Positions 18,518-27,675 of a stretch of 64,000 nt of DNA are shown piece after piece. How positions within the stretch are numbered: position 1 is the first letter of the stretch; the number at the start of each line of letters is the position of its first letter. A program made the translations under genes and the position numbers. The stretch comes from Gemmatimonas sp. (lineage in GTDB: Bacteria > Gemmatimonadota > Gemmatimonadetes > Gemmatimonadales > Gemmatimonadaceae), in contig NZ_JANPLK010000001.1 of assembly GCF_031426495.1 (NCBI RefSeq), positions 116,538 through 180,537 of the forward strand. The letters are read 5' to 3'. The notes under the pieces are model-generated. The model was given only the letters and a program-made list of their open reading frames with translations. It was not told where the DNA came from and did not search any database.

Positions 18518-20002
18518 CTAAGCTGTTGGCAGTTCTGCGATGCTCGTTTCATCAACCACCGGCCTATACCGCAGCGCCTCCCCCACGTGCATACGGTTCA
18601 CCACCTCGAGGTCATCGAGATCGGCAATCGTGCGCGCCACGCGTAGCACGCGATGATACGCGCGGGCACTGAGGGTGAGTTTGTCAGCAGCGCGCACGAG
18701 CAATGCGCGGGCGTCGGGCTCGAGTCGGGCGGCGGGCGCGATGAGTCGCACGGGTGCCGTGGCGTTGGTGAGCGCGGCCAACGGTTGCGTGCCCGCGGTA
18801 TGGGCATATCGCGCACGCTGTCGTTCGCGCGCCGCGATCACGCGGGCCCGCACCTCGGCCGATCGTTCCTGCGGCGTGTGCGAGGCGAGGTCGCTGGGCG
18901 GCACGCGTTGGACGTGCACGTGCAAGTCAATGCGATCGGCCAGTGGGCCCGACAGTCTGGCGCGATGGCGTTCCAGATCGGCCACCGAACATCGGCAGTG
19001 GCGATCATCGCAGCCGGCGTAGCCGCATGGGCACGGATTGCTCGCGGCGATCAGCGCGAAGCGTGAGGGGAATCGTACGGCCCGCGCCGCGCGGGCGACG
19101 ACCACGACGCCATCCTCCAGCGGTTGCCGCAGTGACTCCAGTGTATGTCGCGGGAACAGCGACAGCTCGTCGAGAAACAATACGCCGCGATGGGCGAGAC
19201 TCACTTCACCGGGGCGTGGCCATCCGCCGCCACCAACGAGTCCGGCGGTGGAGATGGAGTGATGCGGGGCGCGGAACGGGCGTGCCGGCGTGGCGCTGGT
19301 GGGAACCTGCTCGGGGCCCAGCAATCCGGCCACGGAGTGAATGGCGAGCACTTCGAGTGCTTCCTGTTCATCGAGTGGCGGCAGAATGCCCGGGAGGCGA
19401 CGGGCAAGCATGGTCTTGCCGGCGCCCGGTGGCCCCACCAGCAGCAGATTGTGCGAACCGGCCGCCGCGATTTCGATGGCGCGTACCGCGAGTGACTGAC
19501 CGACCACGTCGCCGAGGTCCGGTGTGTCATCGGGTGGCGCGTCGGTGCGTCGTGGTCGCGTATCACTGCGGGCCGTGCCATCACGCAGCGCGTGCACCAG
19601 TTCTTCGAGCGTACGTGGCGCCATCGCTCGCGCACTCGGCACGCGCAGCGCCTCAGCCAGATTGTCGGGCGGGACGATCAGCAGGGCGTCGCTGGTCGCA
19701 GCCACATGCCGCGCCACAGCGAGCACCCCGCGTACGCTCCGGAGTTGTCCATCGAGGCCCAGTTCTCCCACCGCGCAGGTGTGCTGCAGCGAGTCGGCCG
19801 GCAGTTGTCCGCTCGCGGCAAGTAAGGCGAGCGCGATGGGGAGATCGAAGGCGGTACCTGTTTTTGGCAAGTCTCCAGGCTGGAGATTCACCGTGATCCG
19901 TCGTGGTGGAATCGTGAATCCTGAATTCGCCAGCGCCGCGTGCACGCGGTCGCGGCTTTCCTTCACTGCCGTCGCGGCGAGACCGACGAGCGTGATAGTG
20001 GG
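18518..20002 (-). pseudogene. comM: ComM/YifB Mg-chelatase-like ATPase, 5' end lost
   Basis: YifB/ComM AAA+ ATPase, which helps integrate DNA taken up by natural transformation as a branch-migration helicase. The C-terminal ~490 residues are intact: an S5/Lon-like N-terminal domain, Walker A GPPGAGKT, Walker B GVLFLDEL, the Cys cluster in NPCPCGYAGC and the C-terminal Mg-chelatase domain. Reading upstream, coding similarity (PTITLVGLAATAVKESRDRV) ends at 20002, exactly where an IS630 transposase relic starts, so about 30 N-terminal residues and the native start are missing. A GTG at 19966 could restart translation, but the first beta-strand of the fold would be absent. Probably inactive. Confidence 0.8.
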
Positions 20003-20020
20003 GATGAAACCCCCGCAGGG

Positions 20021-20540
20021 ATGAGGCCAAGGCGGCAGCAGAAACCGGAATCCGAAGCATAGACCGCCGCTGCGGCACCGCCAACGTCTTCGGCGTCGTC
20101 GAACCCAAAGCCGGCCGTCACTTCACGTGTGCCACGCCGAATCGGACGGCCGCCGCCTTCGCGCGCATGGTGCGCCGCGTGATCGAGGCCTACCCGAAGG
20201 CGTGGACCATTCATCTGGCGTTCGACAATCTCAACACCCACCGCGAGAAGGCGCTGCTCGATCACTTCGGCCCGGTAGATGGCGCACCACTCTGGGCACG
20301 GTCGACGGTGCACGACACGTCCAGGCACGGCAGCTTGCTGAACCGAGCCGAGATCGCACTCAATCTCGCGTCCCGGCAGTGCCTCGGCACCCAGCGCATC
20401 GATCAGCTCCGGGCGCTCCAACGGCAGACCCGCGCGTGGACCGCTCGGGCGAACCGGCGTCGCACGACGCGTACCTGGTGCTTCACCCGCAAAGACGCCC
20501 GCCGAAAGTTGGGTTCTCAAAAGCCACTTTCTAAGCGGTC
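20021..20540 (+). pseudogene. IS630-family transposase remnant
   Basis: C-terminal part of an IS630 DDE transposase. The frame reads RRCGTANVFGVVEPKAGRHF, then LAFDNLNTHREKALLDHFG (the Asp-Asn motif), HGSLLNRAEIALNLASRQCLG (with the catalytic Glu) and RTWCFTRKDARRKLG. The N-terminal half with the first Asp is gone, and the frame is disturbed near 20060 where the upstream piece (MRPRRQQKPESEA) runs into a stop. Its left side abuts the truncated comM gene, so this element or a deletion around it removed the comM start. No clear terminal inverted repeats remain. Confidence 0.75.
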
Positions 20541-20959
20541 ACAGAACTCGCGCCGCATGGAAATCTGCTCATCGCCGCAACGAGCCCGAAGCGTCGTCTT
20601 CGAGTCCGTCGGCCACAAGGATCACGTGTAGCCTCTCCGCGCCGATCTAGTCGGTGTCCGCTTCTGGGGAACGAGCATGCCCTCTGCGTCACGCGCCTGC
20701 CGCCGTCATCGCGAGAGGGACTCCTCCGACACGACTGCCGTCGTAGCCAATGGTGATTGAATTGATCGATTCGTCTACACCGATCTTGCAACAAGTGTCC
20801 TGAAACAGGGGGGCGGGGCCGAATAAGGAAACTCTTCACCGAATAGAAGTGGGCACGCGCGAGCGGTATGCGCAAGTTGCCTTCCCGCACTCTTCCATCA
20901 GGAGTCATATCGTCAGGCTCCAAGTTGGCTGGTTAACCGCTTTCTAAGGAGCAATGTGC
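20541..20959. other. Intergenic region without recognisable gene
   Basis: About 420 bp between the IS630 relic and the Cys-rich protein gene. I see no protein-like frame. The right end holds an AAGGAG ribosome-binding site (20946-20951) for the next gene. Confidence 0.5.
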
Positions 20960-21781
20960 ATGAAAAAGCCTACGGTGAAGTATGGACTGGGGTTAGTCGC
21001 AATCGCCACAGCGTTGATGATCGGTACGGCTGCACTCGGTTATGCCTATAAGCCGCCAACTTCTCGCGAGCGGGCCACAATTTGGCTGGCCGAAAATGCT
21101 ATAAATCGTCCAACCGAGTACGCTGGGATTGCTTCGCAGCCGATACAATGGCGGCGGCCGTTATTCGGTTTGTTGACAAGTCGGGAGAAGATGGCTCTTT
21201 GGAAAGCGCATCTGGAGTCTTTTGTGTTGCCCGATGCAGCGTTGACTGCTGTCCAATTGGGAGTCCGTACGAAACTCAACGCGACGTTGTCGGCAAAGCA
21301 GGTTGCGCAAGTTCAGGCCGTAATCGCGCAACTTCCGGAACTGTTCAGCGCGACGAAATCTCTAGTTGAGCGTCAGACACTGCTTCATGAGGTATGCGCA
21401 CTGAACAAGTCAATGTTCACCCGTAGAGAGACAATCGCAATTTTTGGTCTGATCGGTGAGCTCGACGACACACCCATAGGAGATTGGCCCGCCAACCAAC
21501 CGCAACCGGCCGCATCCCAAACGAACGTTCAGACCGCTAGCGTCCTACCAGGAGCGGCGTTCGTCGGCTTGCTCCGAATTGGTCTAGCGACAATGGGCAT
21601 CGGACCGACCGCCTGCAACTGCAATTCCGGAAGCTGGTGCAGCTGCTGGGGCGGAGATTGTAATGGGTCGAACGGGGAACCCGGTTCCTGCCGAGTAACT
21701 TCCGGTGACCAAGAAGACGGTGATCCGGGGTGCGGTTGCCTCTGGATTGATGGGTGCGACGGTAAGTGTTCGGAGGCATAG
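20960..21781 (+). CDS. Secreted protein with Cys-rich C-terminus, fulvocin-C-like bacteriocin precursor candidate
   Basis: Protein of 273 residues with an N-terminal signal or membrane helix (~residues 8-27), a helical middle part and a distinct C-terminal ~56 residues containing ten cysteines (ACNCNSGSWCSC ... PGCGCLWIDGCDGKC). Size, layout and Cys spacing resemble the bacteriocin fulvocin C-related family, named after the disulfide-rich Myxococcus peptide; this match is from memory of the family and needs a profile search. I start it at ATG 20960 (MKKPTVKYGL) because AAGGAG at 20946-20951 is 8 nt away; the ATG at 20954 would leave only 2 nt. The codon usage is less GC-rich than the left-hand core genes, suggesting acquisition. 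A terminator follows at 21797. Confidence 0.6.
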   Translation: MKKPTVKYGLGLVAIATALMIGTAALGYAYKPPTSRERATIWLAENAINRPTEYAGIASQPIQWRRPLFGLLTSREKMALWKAHLESFVLPDAALTAVQLGVRTKLNATLSAKQVAQVQAVIAQLPELFSATKSLVERQTLLHEVCALNKSMFTRRETIAIFGLIGELDDTPIGDWPANQPQPAASQTNVQTASVLPGAAFVGLLRIGLATMGIGPTACNCNSGSWCSCWGGDCNGSNGEPGSCRVTSGDQEDGDPGCGCLWIDGCDGKCSEA

Positions 21782-21796
21782 CACTCAACCGTATAT

Positions 21797-21818
21797 CCAG
21801 GATCTAAATCCTGCTTTT
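21797..21818 (+). terminator. Small intrinsic terminator after the Cys-rich protein gene
   Basis: Perfect stem caggat/atcctg (21798-21803 and 21808-21813) with a 4-nt loop, followed by cttttcctcct. It lies 16 bp after the stop codon. Confidence 0.6.
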
Positions 21819-21856
21819 CCTCCTCTATCACGCAATTTGGACGATAGGGGAGGAAA

Positions 21857-21994
21857 ATGGAGTGGCGAAGGAAACCGCAGCTCTGCACCTTTTGCATTTC
21901 ATGGGAGCTTAGGCAATTGGAATCTGTCCAAGATCTTGGGGTCTGTGCTAAGGCTAATGCAAATTTGGGTGGTGCCTCCATACGGAAGCGCTGA
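21857..21994 (+). pseudogene. Short gene start running into the IS256 element
   Basis: A 45-codon frame beginning MEWRRKPQLCTFCISWELRQ, preceded closely by a strong GGGGAGG site (21847-21853, 3 nt from the ATG). The frame runs into the left end of the IS256 element (from ~21961) and stops inside it, so it may be the 5' fragment of a gene that followed the Cys-rich protein and was cut by the insertion. No family is recognisable and it may also be a chance frame. Confidence 0.3.
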
Positions 21995-23324
21995 TCCCGG
22001 CTAGGATTCGCACGTCACTACAGAGGGCACCACCCATGCGAAGCGTACGAAAGAAAACGCGTGCGCACCAGCCAGCCGCATCACCTCCGATCCAGACGGT
22101 CGCGCCGTTGGACGATGGCACCGTGGCGCTGTCGATGATTCAGGCCCTGATCCCGTTCGGGCTCAAGGCCGTGGAGGACGCGCTGCAGCAGGAGGACACG
22201 GCGTTGAAGGGCGCGCGGTACGCGCATCGCGATGGCCACGGCGGGATCGCCCGATGGGGCTCGCAAGCCGGGTCGATTTTCCTCGCCGCTCAGAAAGCGC
22301 CGATCACCGTCCCGCGCGTGCGGGATCGAGACGCCAGTACGGAAGTCCCGCTGGCGACCTACGCGCAGTTACAGACGCCGCGCGCGCGGGATCTGGGGTT
22401 GTTTCGTCGCGTGTTGGGCGGCCTGTCGTGTCGCGAGTACGACGCCGCGGCGGAAGCGGTGCCCGAAGCGTTTGGGCTGGCCAAGTCGAGCGTCTCCCGG
22501 CGCTTCATCGGGGCCAGTGCCCACGCGCTGCGCGCGTTGCACGAGCGGCGGCACGATGATCGCGAGTGGCTCGTGTTGCTGCTCGACGGCAAGTCCTTCG
22601 CGGCCGATCAAGTGGTCATCGCGTTGGGGGTCACCACCACCGGCGAGAAGCGCGTCTTGGGACTCGTGCAAACCGCCACCGAGAACAAGCGCGTGTGTGC
22701 CGCGTTTCTCCGCGAGCTGATCGAGCGCGGATTCCGTGCGCCCACCGGCCTGCTGGTGGTGCTCGACGGGGCCAAGGGGCTGCGCGCCGCCGTCCGCGAC
22801 GTGTTCGGCGACGACGTGCCGGTGCAGCGTTGCCAGTGGCACAAGCGGGAAAATGTGGTCAGCTATTTGACGAAGCCCCTGCAGGTGATCTGGCGGCGCA
22901 AGCTGCAGGCGGCGTACCAACACGCCACCTACGCGGACGCCAAGCGCGCGCTGCAAAAAAGCTCGTGACTGAATTGGCGAAGCTCAACGAGTCCGCGGCC
23001 CGCCGTCTCGAGGAAGGCTTGGAAGAAACGCTGACGCTGCATCGGCTCGACGTCTTCGCCGAGCTCGGCACCAGCTTCAAGACCACCAATCTCATCGAAA
23101 GTGTGATGGCCCGCGTCGACGCCAAAACGCGCCGGGTGGGACGCTGGCGAAGGAGCGATCAGAAGCAGCGATGGTGCGCGGCCACGCTCCTCCACATCGA
23201 AAAGAACTTCCGTCGCGTGAAAGGCGGCGAGCACTTGGCCTTGCTGCAACAGGCCCTGACCGACAAACTCCGTGTCCGCCTCGCTGTCGCGTGAGCGGCT
23301 ATTCCAAGGCACTCACCCGAATTT
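21961..23324 (+). mobile_element. IS256-family insertion sequence
   Basis: Element of about 1.36 kb holding one transposase gene. The ends are related as inverted repeats: aaatttgggtggtgcct at the left (from 21961) against the complement of aggcactcacccgaattt at the right (23307-23324). Just inside, gggtggtgcctc (21967-21978) is repeated inverted as gagggcaccaccc (22023-22035) directly before the transposase ATG, which would fold the leader of read-through transcripts and hide the start. I cannot identify a clean target duplication. Confidence 0.75.
22036..23294 (+). pseudogene. IS256 (mutator-type) transposase, frame broken at an A6 run
   Basis: DDE transposase of the mutator/IS256 type. 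The first Asp is in LVLLLDGKSF, the second in LLVVLDGAKG, the zinc-like CQWHKREN follows and the catalytic Glu is in TTNLIESVMARV. The reading frame from ATG 22036 stops at 22968 just after the run of six A (22955-22960); the remaining ~108 residues (KLVTELAKLNESAARRLEEG...) continue in the -1 frame to 23294. One extra A, or a -1 slip on AAAAAAG, restores a full ~419-residue protein. This is a one-base deletion, a base-calling error in a homopolymer, or slippage. The IS3 element at 26-27 kb has the same defect at the same CAAAAAAG string. Confidence 0.85.
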
Positions 23325-23526
23325 CAACTGAAGTCGGGACACACCCTGCGGGGCGGTGCGCATTTCGTTTGGCAGTGAACGACCGGGCACTGAAACCAAT
23401 CGCATTTCCTGATTTCCCCCGCACGCGCGCGCAGCGGTGTATCGTTGCGCGCGCTATATTCCAGCAGTGCTTCAAAGCGCGTTCTTTCACTCCTCCTCGT
23501 ATCGTTTCCTCAGTCTCCAAAAACCT

Positions 23527-24138
23527 GTGAAGCTTTTTTCACCCGACGAAGAATTCTTCAATTCCTTTCGTCAGCTGGCCGAACGTATCGGGCATGCGGC
23601 GGTGTTGATCGGGCAATTGTTTGATACACCTCGGGAGTCGGCACGGATTGCGGCCGAGATCAAGAAGTTGGAGACCGACGGTGACGAAATTGTGCGCCAA
23701 ATCAATCAGCGCATCGACACCAGTTTTGTTACGCCGCTCGATAGGGAAGACATTCACATGATCGCGAAACGCCTCAACAACGTCATCGACTCGATCAGCG
23801 GAGTTGCTCGCCGGGTCGTGATGTTTCGCGTTACTGAATCGCGGTCGGGGGCAAAGGAAATGAGCAGCGTCATCGTGCGCGCGGCAGTCGAAATTCAGAA
23901 CTCAATTGGCGACATCAACAAGCGCCCGAAGATGCTTGAGCACAGTCGCCACATGAAGATCCTCGAGGAGGAAGGCGATAAACTGTACGCGGCGTCGGTT
24001 GGTAATCTGTTCGAACCGGAACTCCAGACCATCGAAGTGCTGAAGTGGAAGGAAATTTACGATCTTCTCGAAGAAGCAATCGATGAATGCGAGGGTGTCT
24101 CGAACGTGCTCGATAGTATCGCACTCAAGAACAGCTGA
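23527..24138 (+). CDS. DUF47 (PhoU-like) phosphate transport accessory protein
   Basis: Cytosolic PhoU-like helical protein (203 residues) of the DUF47/TIGR00153 family, which accompanies PiT phosphate transporters and is thought to restrain them. Family features include EEFFNSFRQLAERI, the metal-binding ExxxD pair in LETDGDEIVRQIN and ILEEEGDKLY, and TPLDREDIH. GTG 23527 (VKLFSPDEEFF) is the family start; the open frame upstream to 23437 is not homologous. It ends 9 bp before the PiT gene and is its operon partner. The pair begins about 200 bp after the IS256 element and is intact. Confidence 0.9.
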   Translation: MKLFSPDEEFFNSFRQLAERIGHAAVLIGQLFDTPRESARIAAEIKKLETDGDEIVRQINQRIDTSFVTPLDREDIHMIAKRLNNVIDSISGVARRVVMFRVTESRSGAKEMSSVIVRAAVEIQNSIGDINKRPKMLEHSRHMKILEEEGDKLYAASVGNLFEPELQTIEVLKWKEIYDLLEEAIDECEGVSNVLDSIALKNS

Positions 24139-24147
24139 TCGGCAAGC

Positions 24148-25185
24148 ATGGCCTACTACGTTCTTGGCATCGTCATCGTAGCACTGCTCTTCGATTTCAT
24201 CAACGGGTTTCACGACTCGGCGAACTCCATTGCCACAATTGTTGGCACACGCGTGCTTACTCCGCTCGCGGCCGTTATCTGGGCCGCAATCTTCAACTTC
24301 CTAGCCCTCTTTTATACGGGCACCGGACTAGCCAAGGCCATCGGCGCGGGATACATCGACATCAGTATTGTCGATGCCAACGTGATCATGGCGTCATTGA
24401 TGGGCGCCATAATATGGAACATCATTACATGGTGGTTTGGAATTCCTTCTAGCTCTTCGCACGCACTGATTGGCGGCTACGCCGGCGCCGCTGTGGCAAA
24501 GGCTGGCTGGTCCGCCCTGCTGTGGGGACCGAAGTGGATTGAGACACTGTCAGGGATTATCCTCTCCCCGGCCAGTGGCATGATGGCTGGCTTCCTGCTT
24601 ATGACCTTCGTTTGCATCGCCTTCAAGAACGTGTCGTACCAGGGTAGCAAATCATTTTTCCGCATCGCACAACTAACCAGTTCAGCTATGTTGTCCCTGG
24701 CGCACGGTGGCAATGATGCGCAGAAGACCATGGGTATAATTGTCGCTCTATTGGTTGCAACGCAGACTTCTTTCGTGGGACAGACAGGCTGGGAGCAGCA
24801 CCTCTACGTCAAGGACATGTCGGTCATCCCGATCTGGGTCGAGCTGAGCGCATACACTATGATCTCGATGGGCACCCTCTTTGGCGGCTGGCGCATCGTG
24901 CACACCATGGGCACCCGAATCACCAAGTTGCGCCCGGTTGGCGGATTCTGCGCGGAGACCGGCGGTGCACTCGTAATTATGTTTGCGACGCATTTCAAAA
25001 TACCTGTCAGCACAACTCACACGATCACCGGTGCAATTGTCGGAGTAGGCGCGACAACTCGTTTGTCGGCAGTTCGCTGGGGGTTGGCGGGTCGTATCGT
25101 ATGGGCGTGGGTCATCACCATTCCGGCGGCGCTGCTCCTTGCTGCCTTGAGCTACAAAAGTCTGGCGCTGCTCGTAACGCTGTAG
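24148..25185 (+). CDS. Inorganic phosphate transporter, PiT family
   Basis: Low-affinity metal-phosphate/H+ symporter of the PiT family, 345 residues with about 10 membrane helices. The duplicated PiT signature is visible at both ends: FDFINGFHDSANSIATIVGTR-type at ~12-32 and PVSTTHTITGAIVGVGATTR-type at ~288-307, with AHGGNDAQK in the middle. It starts 9 bp after its DUF47 partner. Base composition is a little lower in GC than the left-hand core. Confidence 0.93.
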   Translation: MAYYVLGIVIVALLFDFINGFHDSANSIATIVGTRVLTPLAAVIWAAIFNFLALFYTGTGLAKAIGAGYIDISIVDANVIMASLMGAIIWNIITWWFGIPSSSSHALIGGYAGAAVAKAGWSALLWGPKWIETLSGIILSPASGMMAGFLLMTFVCIAFKNVSYQGSKSFFRIAQLTSSAMLSLAHGGNDAQKTMGIIVALLVATQTSFVGQTGWEQHLYVKDMSVIPIWVELSAYTMISMGTLFGGWRIVHTMGTRITKLRPVGGFCAETGGALVIMFATHFKIPVSTTHTITGAIVGVGATTRLSAVRWGLAGRIVWAWVITIPAALLLAALSYKSLALLVTL

Positions 25186-25409
25186 CCCATATGCCTGAAG
25201 CAACATCCCGCCTGTACTTAAACACTAGATCTAGGGAGTGTCCCGAGCTTTCGCGAACGTCGGCGGGGATGGAGCCGGCCACGAGGTTAACGTATCGTCA
25301 AACGACGACGGGGGCCTGGCGCAGTCAAGCGGAACGCAGCTGCCGATCACCGCACGATCCGGTACCCCGAAGGCAGCGAACTGTCTGCCTATGTGGCGAA
25401 TGGGCGGAC

Positions 25410-25510
25410 TGGACTTGACCCGATTTCGTGGACGCCCGACTTGCCCTAGTTGTGGGGCCGAGGTGACGCATGGGATCAAGCAAGAAGGTCGAACCGCGTG
25501 TGCGTCTCGC
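25410..25510 (+). mobile_element. Solitary left end of an IS3-family element
   Basis: About 100 bp nearly identical to the left end of the complete IS3 copy at 26073-27364. The terminal repeat is at 25410-25435 (tggacttgacccgatttcgt, then ggacgc), followed by the same leader and the first orfA codons (MGSSKKVEPRVRLAQC), after which similarity stops. It faces the opposite way to the complete copy, so the two left ends point toward each other around the multicopper oxidase fragment. This is a relic of a second insertion or of an inversion/deletion between copies. Confidence 0.75.
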
Positions 25511-25545
25511 CCAGTGCGTCCTGATCATGAACCCGCCCGGGCCAC

Positions 25546-26072
25546 TCATCGCCGGCGTGTCGGCAGCCGATTAGTAGGTGCTGCATTCAACCGAATCGTG
25601 GTCATCATGCCGCCATCCTCGTGCTCGAGGATGTGACAGTGGTAGACGAACATTCCGACGGCGACCGGATCCCAGAATGGAACGACGACCTTGACGGTCC
25701 CGGGAATGCCATTCGCCATGTACGAAACATTTACGTTGTCCTGCAAACTCACGCTGTTCGCAGATTGGCCGTTGACCTGCGTCACGAGAAAATCCGATTG
25801 GTGAATGTGGAACGTATGTAGTTCGGTCGTTTGATTTACAATCGTAAACTCAACGACGTCTCCGACACTGACATCGGTGTCGATGCGTGAAGGGTCAAAC
25901 TGCTTCCCATTTATATAGAACTTGGTTCCTGCCGCATTCTCGGTATAGGAGAGTGTAATGCGCTTCGTGATTTGCGCACGGCTCAGCGTCGCAGGGGTAG
26001 GACGTACGTTTGTCGCTCGCGTCGTGTGCGGTCGGCCCAAGGCAGACGGTGCCGATTTTATTCGCGCAGTTT
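25546..26072 (-). pseudogene. Multicopper oxidase, C-terminal domain fragment
   Basis: The last cupredoxin domain of a laccase-like multicopper oxidase. Copper ligands are clear in HTFHIHQSDF and YHCHILEHEDGGMM. The frame is open upstream to the right but meets the IS3 terminal repeat at 26073; the two or more N-terminal cupredoxin domains are absent and are not found on the far side of the IS. It has no credible start and is almost certainly non-functional. Confidence 0.8.
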
Positions 26073-26112
26073 TGGACTTAACCCGAAAAAGTGGACGCGT
26101 AATTGAAAGGAA

Positions 26113-26988
26113 CTACGCGGCCTTCGGTAACTGCGCTTCGTACTCCGCCGGACTGACGTACCCCAAGGTCGAGTGCCGTCGCTTCCGGTTGTACCAGGTC
26201 TCGATGTACCGGAAGATGGCGCGTCGCGCCTCCTCCCGGGTGTGCCAGTCGTGCGTCATCACCAGCTCGAACTCCAGCGTCGCAAAGAAGCTTTCGGCGA
26301 CGGCGTTGTCATAACAGTCGCCCTTCCCGCTCATGCTCGCCAGCATGCCGTGCGCCGCCAGTTCCGACCGATGCGCGGCAGACGCGTATTGACTGCCGCG
26401 ATCACCGTGAAAGATCACGCCCGGCGCCGGCTGCCGTGTCTCCCGCGCCATCCGCAGCGCGCTGAGCACCAAGTCCACCTCCATGGTGTCGCGCATCGCC
26501 CACCCGATGCAGCGCCGCGGGGCGAGATCCAAGACGGTCGACAAGTACAGAAACCCTTCGCGCGTCGGGATATAGGTGATGTCGCCCACCCACACCCGAT
26601 TCACCGCCACGCCGTGGATATCGAACTGCCGTGCGAGGCGATTCGGCGCGATGGGATCCGCGTGATTCGAGTCGGTGGTGGTCACGCGACGGCGCGCTTT
26701 CGGTCGAGCCGCCAACCCGGCCTCTCGCATCAGCCGCGCGACGCGATTCGTGCTCGTCGGCAGTCCCGCCGCCCGCAGTTCGTGGTGCACGCGCGGGGCG
26801 CCATACGTCTCCCCGCTCTCCGCGAACGCGATGCGCACATGGGCCATCAACACGTCGTCGATCACCGCCCGCCAGCTCTGCGGTCGCCGGCGATACGCGT
26901 AATAGCCGGACACGGACACCTCCAACACGCGGCACATGAGTCGCACAGGAAACTCGTCCTCGTGACGAGCGATCACGGCGCACCTCAA
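26113..26988 (-). CDS. IS3-family transposase OrfB
   Basis: DDE integrase-like transposase of 291 residues. It has an HTH_21 region (YRRRPQSWRAVIDDVLMAHV), then the catalytic triad: Asp in VWVGDITYIPTREGFLYL, Asp in VIFHGDRGSQYAS and Glu in NAVAESFFATLEFE. TTG 26988 is chosen as start because it overlaps the restored orfA stop (TTGA), the coupling arrangement of this IS3 subgroup. The gene is full length, so the element could move if OrfA is made. Confidence 0.88.
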   Translation of the reverse strand: MRCAVIARHEDEFPVRLMCRVLEVSVSGYYAYRRRPQSWRAVIDDVLMAHVRIAFAESGETYGAPRVHHELRAAGLPTSTNRVARLMREAGLAARPKARRRVTTTDSNHADPIAPNRLARQFDIHGVAVNRVWVGDITYIPTREGFLYLSTVLDLAPRRCIGWAMRDTMEVDLVLSALRMARETRQPAPGVIFHGDRGSQYASAAHRSELAAHGMLASMSGKGDCYDNAVAESFFATLEFELVMTHDWHTREEARRAIFRYIETWYNRKRRHSTLGYVSPAEYEAQLPKAA

Positions 26989-27304
26989 CGCGACTCTTTC
27001 GCGAAGTACACCGCCACTTTTTTGTGAAGGCCTGCTCCTGGCGCAGCGTCGCCACCTCGCGTCGGAGCCGCCGATTCTCTTGCTCCAGCGTCTCGCCTGC
27101 CGGCGCCGACCCCTCCCCACTCGCCTCCCGCTGGAGTCGCGTCCACGCCCGCAACTGATCCGGTCGGACCTCTAATTCCCGGCCGATCTGCGTCAGCGAC
27201 GCGCCGTCCGCCCGCCGCGCTGCCACCAGCCGTACCGCCTCCGCCTTGAACTCCGCACTGAACGCGCGACGCTCACGCTGAACGACCTTCTTGCTCGATC
27301 CCAT
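26985..27304 (-). pseudogene. IS3 orfA (HTH protein), frame shift at an A6 run
   Basis: Small DNA-binding OrfA, starting MGSSKKVVQRERRAFSAEF with a helix-turn-helix (LVAARRADGASLTQIGRELE) and a leucine-zipper-like coil (GETLEQENRRLRREVATLRQ). At 27018-27023 six A residues (T on the plus strand) must be read as seven, or with a -1 slip, to give the normal family ending VAVYFAKESR and stop at 26985. The stop overlaps the orfB TTG start. Without the shift OrfA runs out of phase for some 200 codons. Confidence 0.75.
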
Positions 27305-27364
27305 GTGCCACCTCCGCCCCAAAACTAGGGCGAGTCGGGCGTCCACGAAATCGGGTCAATTCCA

Positions 27365-27638
27365 GTCCAGGCGCAGACTAATGGCCAGATCCTCGGCACT
27401 CGGTGCCTCGCCCATCAGACCCAACGCGACCAGTCTGCAGCGGTGCGTCACGGTGCTGGTGCATCGCCGCGCACCGTCTCGGTTTGGTGATGAAGGAAAC
27501 CCAACCGCGTTCCAAGCCGTGGGCGCGCCGAGAGTTCGTCCAACCGTAAAAACTCCTCCCGAACAGCTTGGACGCACCGGCACTGCGCATCGCGCACGCG
27601 TCGGTGACCACGCGCGGTGCCGACATACCGTCTCCCTA
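27365..27638. other. Left margin of the accessory island, no convincing gene
   Basis: About 275 bp between the IS3 right end and the palindrome upstream of the double-HTH gene. A minus-strand frame ending CRLVALGLMGEAPSAEDLA next to the IS looks faintly protein-like and may be the tail of a disrupted gene, but no family is recognisable. Confidence 0.35.
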
Positions 27639-27659
27639 ACAGAACCTATAGGTATCTGT
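27639..27659. promoter_or_regulatory. Palindromic operator candidate before the double-HTH gene
   Basis: Perfect 10-bp palindrome acctataggt (27644-27653) flanked by acaga on the left and, after one extra base, tctgt on the right. It ends just before the GGAGAGG ribosome-binding site and 16 bp before the ATG of the HTH protein, so it is well placed for autoregulation. Confidence 0.5.
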
Positions 27660-27675
27660 CACGGGAGAGGATCGT

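Larger units (their letters stand above)
26073..27364 (-). mobile_element. IS3-family insertion sequence (complete)
   Basis: Element of about 1.29 kb with orfA and orfB on the minus strand, bounded by 26-bp imperfect terminal inverted repeats at 26073-26098 and 27339-27364 (shared cores acccga and gtggacgc). It interrupted the multicopper oxidase gene. A solitary left end of the same element lies at 25410. Confidence 0.85.
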
